DNA from: Rothia nasisuis | GTDB lineage: Bacteria > Actinomycetota > Actinomycetes > Actinomycetales > Micrococcaceae | DNA length: 64,000 bases | Reading direction: 5' to 3' | Assembly (NCBI RefSeq): GCF_928381405.1 | Contig: NZ_CAKMSB010000002.1 | Location: forward strand, 124,001-188,000 | Shown: one piece after another, positions 61,413 to 64,000 of the stretch | Layout: every line of letters begins with the position of its first letter | How positions within the stretch are numbered: the stretch's first letter is position 1 | Position numbers and translations under genes: made by a program | Notes under the pieces: generated by a model | What the model saw: the letters and a program-made list of their open reading frames with translations, nothing else | Database searches by the model: none | Told to the model about the DNA's origin: nothing

Positions 61413-62774
61413 ATGGACCCGATCAAATCCAACTCAACTGACCGTTTTGTTCTCGTCTTTGACACCGACAACAGCATGATTCGCGAGGACCTTGCGCCGT
61501 CGCTACTCCAAGCCGATGGCTTCCCCACCGACCATTACTTTCCCAGGCTCGGCATCGCCGTTGTTGGGGGTGATAATCTCGACTTCGAGGCGCTAGAGGC
61601 CCATTGTGGTGAGCGTCAGATACCTTTGACTGTGCGCCCAGAAACCAAATACTACGCCTTATCTGAGCCGCCCTACGACGACACCGCCGAGTTGACTTGG
61701 GGCCTACAAGCTATTCGAGCAGAGCAGTCCTCTGCTACCGGTGCAGGCATCCGTGTGGCTGTGCTAGATACCGGCTTTCATACCGGGCACCCGGACTTTG
61801 CCGGACGAACCGTGGTTGCCGAGTCGTTTATTGAGGGTGAAGGGCCAGAGGATCTACACGGGCACGGCACCCACTGCATCGGCACCGCCTGCGGGCCGCG
61901 CTCACGTTCAGGAGGCCCGGGATACGGCGTAGCGCCAGCGGCGGAGATTTATTCCGGTAAGGTTCTCGACGTGAACGGGGAGGGCACAGATACGACAATT
62001 TTGACCGGTATTGACTGGGCCCTGCAACAAGGCTGCCAGGTGATTTCTATGTCGTTAGGTGCAGATGTGCGCGAGGTTCACCCACCCTATGTAGCAGCCG
62101 GACGCCGGGCGCTGGAGCAGGGGTCCTTGATTGTCGCGGCAGCTGGAAACAACGCTTCTCGGAGCCAGGGCAACCCTGGATTTGTTGGGGCGCCTGCTAA
62201 CAGCCCTTACATCATGGCCGTAGGTGCCGTGGATCAGAGCCTTCAAGTTGCCGATTTTTCTGCTCGTGCCGTCCCCGAGGACGGGGGCCAGGTAGATATC
62301 GTAGCGCCTGGCGTCGATGTCTACTCCTCCTGGATCGCCCCGGAGGTCTATAACACCATCGGCGGTACGTCCATGGCGACACCTCACGTCTCGGGGGTTG
62401 CTGCTCTGATCGCGGAGTCCACCGGTGCAACTGGCCAGGATTTATGGGATCAAATCATCACTAATGTGCAGCCGCTTAATCAGGACGTAGCCGATGTGGG
62501 TGCTGGGCTTAGCATCGCGCCCTCGAGCACGTCGGCTGGAAGGCAGCCACAAGACCGAGAGTGGGTTATTACTGTAGACGATGCCCACACACAGGACTTG
62601 GAGCTGGTGGCTGACACGTTGCGCTCTCGCGGAGTGCAGGTGACCCGCACACTACCAGCACTTGGCATCATCCACGCTCACAGCTCAAACATCACTAAGG
62701 AAGAGCTAACCGGGATTGTTGGGGTGGCATCGGCTGACACCAACCATCGGCACCAGCTTCGTGAGACGAACTAG
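61413..62774 (+). CDS. Subtilisin-family serine peptidase without signal peptide
   Basis: 453 residues. Catalytic triad Asp119 (VAVLDTGFHTGHPDF), His151 (LHGHGTHCIGTACG) and Ser320 (IGGTSMATPHVSGVAALIAE), with oxyanion Asn246-247 (AAAGNN). No signal peptide or membrane anchor, so cytoplasmic. The N-terminal ~80 residues (RFVLVFDTDNSMIRED...RLGIAVVGGD) and the C-terminal ~65 (EWVITVDDAHTQDLELVADTLRSRG...LGIIHAHSS) both look like I9-type inhibitor/propeptide folds. GAGGAGG lies 7 nt before the ATG at 61413; the frame opens earlier but without a signal. Confidence 0.88.
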   Translation: MDPIKSNSTDRFVLVFDTDNSMIREDLAPSLLQADGFPTDHYFPRLGIAVVGGDNLDFEALEAHCGERQIPLTVRPETKYYALSEPPYDDTAELTWGLQAIRAEQSSATGAGIRVAVLDTGFHTGHPDFAGRTVVAESFIEGEGPEDLHGHGTHCIGTACGPRSRSGGPGYGVAPAAEIYSGKVLDVNGEGTDTTILTGIDWALQQGCQVISMSLGADVREVHPPYVAAGRRALEQGSLIVAAAGNNASRSQGNPGFVGAPANSPYIMAVGAVDQSLQVADFSARAVPEDGGQVDIVAPGVDVYSSWIAPEVYNTIGGTSMATPHVSGVAALIAESTGATGQDLWDQIITNVQPLNQDVADVGAGLSIAPSSTSAGRQPQDREWVITVDDAHTQDLELVADTLRSRGVQVTRTLPALGIIHAHSSNITKEELTGIVGVASADTNHRHQLRETN

Positions 62775-62798
62775 GTTCTCTTCACTGTGAAGTATACC

Positions 62799-62832
62799 GA
62801 GACCCGCCCCGACAACTGCCGGGGCGGGTCTC
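62799..62832 (+). terminator. Terminator after the subtilase gene
   Basis: GAGACCCGCCCC (62799-62810) and GGGGCGGGTCTC (62821-62832), 12 bp perfect with a 10-nt loop, followed by ATCTTT. Confidence 0.8.
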
Positions 62833-62869
62833 ATCTTTGCCCTCATATCAATCGAGGAGCAAACTCTTG

Positions 62870-63559
62870 TTAGTTAATGAGTCTAAGCTGTACAACAGCG
62901 TCAGCTGCCATATAAAAACCAACGAGGGCTAAGACCCACAAAATTGTCACCTTTGCTTCATACTCCAAGCGGGGAATGATTCTTATAACCCGGCCGAGCA
63001 TTCTCCCTCCCCAGATATTGGCCAGTAACCCCACCAGCAAAGCTGGCGAAATCATGATTAGGCAGTAGGCTGCTAAAATCAGCAACTGAATTGGGAAGCT
63101 CAGACCCAGAGATTCGATAATGCCTACTGCTGCCAAGTAGGGCAGCATGGTTGCGATTTCAATGACGGCAGCGCCTATAGCTAATCCAATCATGGCAGCA
63201 AGCGACGCTGTACCCGTGTGCTTAGTTTCAGAGCGTTTGGCGATAATTTCATCAACGCTTTGTTTCTTCGGGTTGGGTGAGAGAGCTCCAAAGGCTAGCA
63301 ACGCGAGCCCAAGTACCAGGCTGGACCATCTAAACCATGTGGTAGCAGCGACTGAATCAATGACGTCGAAGAGCCAGTGCATTCCGAAGAAAAGTGCCAC
63401 GCCGATTCCAAAATAGGCAAGCGCAATAGTTGCTAGATAGACTCTATAGTGAGCGGGGCGCATACGCCCCCAGGAGATAAGTAACACTAGCGGAATAACA
63501 AGCGTTCCGGCGCTGAGGCTATCCGCAAATGCAAGGCCCACGAGTGGGAGGAGTTCCAT
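62870..63559 (-). CDS. GAP-family membrane protein
   Basis: 229 residues with six helices. The LysE-superfamily-like start LLPLVGLAFADSLSAGTLVIPLVLLIS and the GAP/Sap pattern LAFGALSPNPKK...AAMIGLAIGAAVIEIATMLPYLAAVGIIES are seen. Mycobacterial relatives (Gap, Sap) help export glycolipids; the cargo here is unknown. Divergent from the TetR gene and sharing two operator palindromes with it, so probably controlled by that regulator. Confidence 0.82.
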   Translation of the reverse strand: MELLPLVGLAFADSLSAGTLVIPLVLLISWGRMRPAHYRVYLATIALAYFGIGVALFFGMHWLFDVIDSVAATTWFRWSSLVLGLALLAFGALSPNPKKQSVDEIIAKRSETKHTGTASLAAMIGLAIGAAVIEIATMLPYLAAVGIIESLGLSFPIQLLILAAYCLIMISPALLVGLLANIWGGRMLGRVIRIIPRLEYEAKVTILWVLALVGFYMAADAVVQLRLIN

Positions 63560-63572
63560 GTCACCAATCCTC

Positions 63573-63618
63573 TCTCATACATTTGTATGAGAACCTATCG
63601 TATCATACGACCGTATGA
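63573..63618. promoter_or_regulatory. Two TetR operators, TCATAC-N4-GTATGA
   Basis: Operator 1: TCATAC-ATTT-GTATGA (63575-63590, symmetric out to 63573-63592). Operator 2: TCATAC-GACC-GTATGA (63603-63618, inner pairs extend to TCATACG/CGTATGA). Identical half-sites with centres 28 bp apart, between the divergent GAP and TetR genes. Confidence 0.8.
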
Positions 63619-63633
63619 GATAATTGGAGTTAT

Positions 63634-63705
63634 ATGAACGAAGACAACATCAAACCCATCTATTCAAAATCCAACCACACGAAATACCCAACTCAACCAG
63701 CATGA
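63634..63705 (+). CDS. 23-codon upstream ORF before the TetR gene
   Basis: ATG at 63634 with TTGGAG 4 nt upstream (best ribosome site in the region) encodes MNEDNIKPIYSKSNHTKYP and four more residues, ending TGA at 63703-63705. The stop overlaps the TetR start (ATGA at 63702). The start used by the TetR gene has no Shine-Dalgarno of its own, so the small frame may couple its translation. Confidence 0.45.
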   Translation: MNEDNIKPIYSKSNHTKYPTQPA

Positions 63706-64000
63706 CTGCCTCTTCTAGCCTCAGGGAATTTTCCCCCCAGGAGAAATCCATCGCTGATTCAGCGATCTCCCTTATCGTAAGCCAGGGATTTGACAATGTT
63801 AGTGTCCGCAAAGTTGCCACAGCCTCTGGTGTCGCACCTGGCACCGTCCAATATTTCATGGGCACCAAGGAACAGCTTCTCATCAAGGCACTACAACGTT
63901 CGGCGCAGCGCCAGGTAGAACGCATTGAACTCATGGAACTCCCGCAAAACCTTACTCCCCGCGAAAGACTCACACTCATTCTTCGTGAGTTACTACCTAT
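63702..64000 (+). CDS. TetR-family regulator, N-terminal part (cut by window edge)
   Basis: About 99 visible residues. The N-terminal HTH region FSPQEKSIADSAISLIVSQG followed by FDNVSVRKVATASGVAPGTV and QYFMGTKEQLL is a typical TetR DNA-binding domain. Start at 63702 (MTASSSLREF). It should bind the two TCATAC-N4-GTATGA sites upstream and repress itself and the divergent GAP-family transporter gene. The ligand-binding domain lies beyond the window. Confidence 0.9.
   Translation, partial: MTASSSLREFSPQEKSIADSAISLIVSQGFDNVSVRKVATASGVAPGTVQYFMGTKEQLLIKALQRSAQRQVERIELMELPQNLTPRERLTLILRELLP

Overview
The window is a stretch of a high-GC Gram-positive (actinobacterial) chromosome. The gene set fits the Micrococcaceae, most likely Rothia or a close relative. 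It has a single bifunctional Rel, a MurT/GatD pair, class Ib nrdHIEF, separate secD/secF, ruvCAB next to yebC, DUF349, DUF2797 and FBP-domain proteins, and a Cys/His-rich metal-binding protein behind an ArsR gene. The genus is inferred from gene content and general protein similarity, not from a marker gene. I found no tRNA, rRNA, insertion sequence, prophage or CRISPR array.

Layout. 1-16.8 kb is mostly housekeeping on the minus strand: aspS (cut by the window edge), hisS, rel, yajC-secD-secF, ruvC-ruvA-ruvB with a LexA box in front of ruvA, yebC, and gatD/murT. The DUF349 gene and an AbiEi-like gene are on the plus strand. 16.8-26.2 kb is accessory: DUF2797, a HIT protein, a RES/Xre-type toxin-antitoxin pair, two flavin enzymes, FBP plus GNAT, a MntA/HepT pair, an esterase, and an AT-rich membrane protein gene that looks acquired. 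26.2-35.6 kb holds thrS with a structured leader, an orphan DNA adenine methyltransferase, the ArsR/metal-binding operon, and an SRAP-lipoate ligase-GNAT operon. 35.6-39.8 kb is the ribonucleotide reductase cluster nrdH-nrdI-nrdE-nrdF with an NrdR-like box and DnaA boxes upstream. 40-54 kb carries an App1 phosphatase, a lipoprotein, butanediol dehydrogenase, rlmH plus an RsmC-type methyltransferase, an HTH + Clp-N/SRPBCC pair, MFS and LysE transporters, and an OpuC-type osmolyte ABC importer. 54-64 kb is a decayed and mixed region. It has two frameshifted genes (DUF2200, DUF1643), several GNATs, an aminoglycoside-phosphotransferase-like protein, a glycosyltransferase, an intracellular subtilase, and a GAP-family membrane protein divergent from a TetR regulator with two matching operators.

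The most interesting signal is the roughly 80-nt leader of thrS (28264-28345, minus strand). It can fold as an outer stem beside the Shine-Dalgarno that encloses two hairpins. Their loops read C-UCGUA-C and GUUGUAG, close copies of the anticodon loops of tRNA-Thr(CGU) and tRNA-Thr(UGU). This suggests ThrRS autoregulation by tRNA mimicry, known from the E. coli thrS operator but here with a different architecture. Other strong signals are a palindromic array of a 19-nt motif between rel and secF, two TCATAC-N4-GTATGA operators before the TetR gene, leaderless promoters for the ArsR and HTH genes, and nested inverted repeats next to a small P-loop gene.
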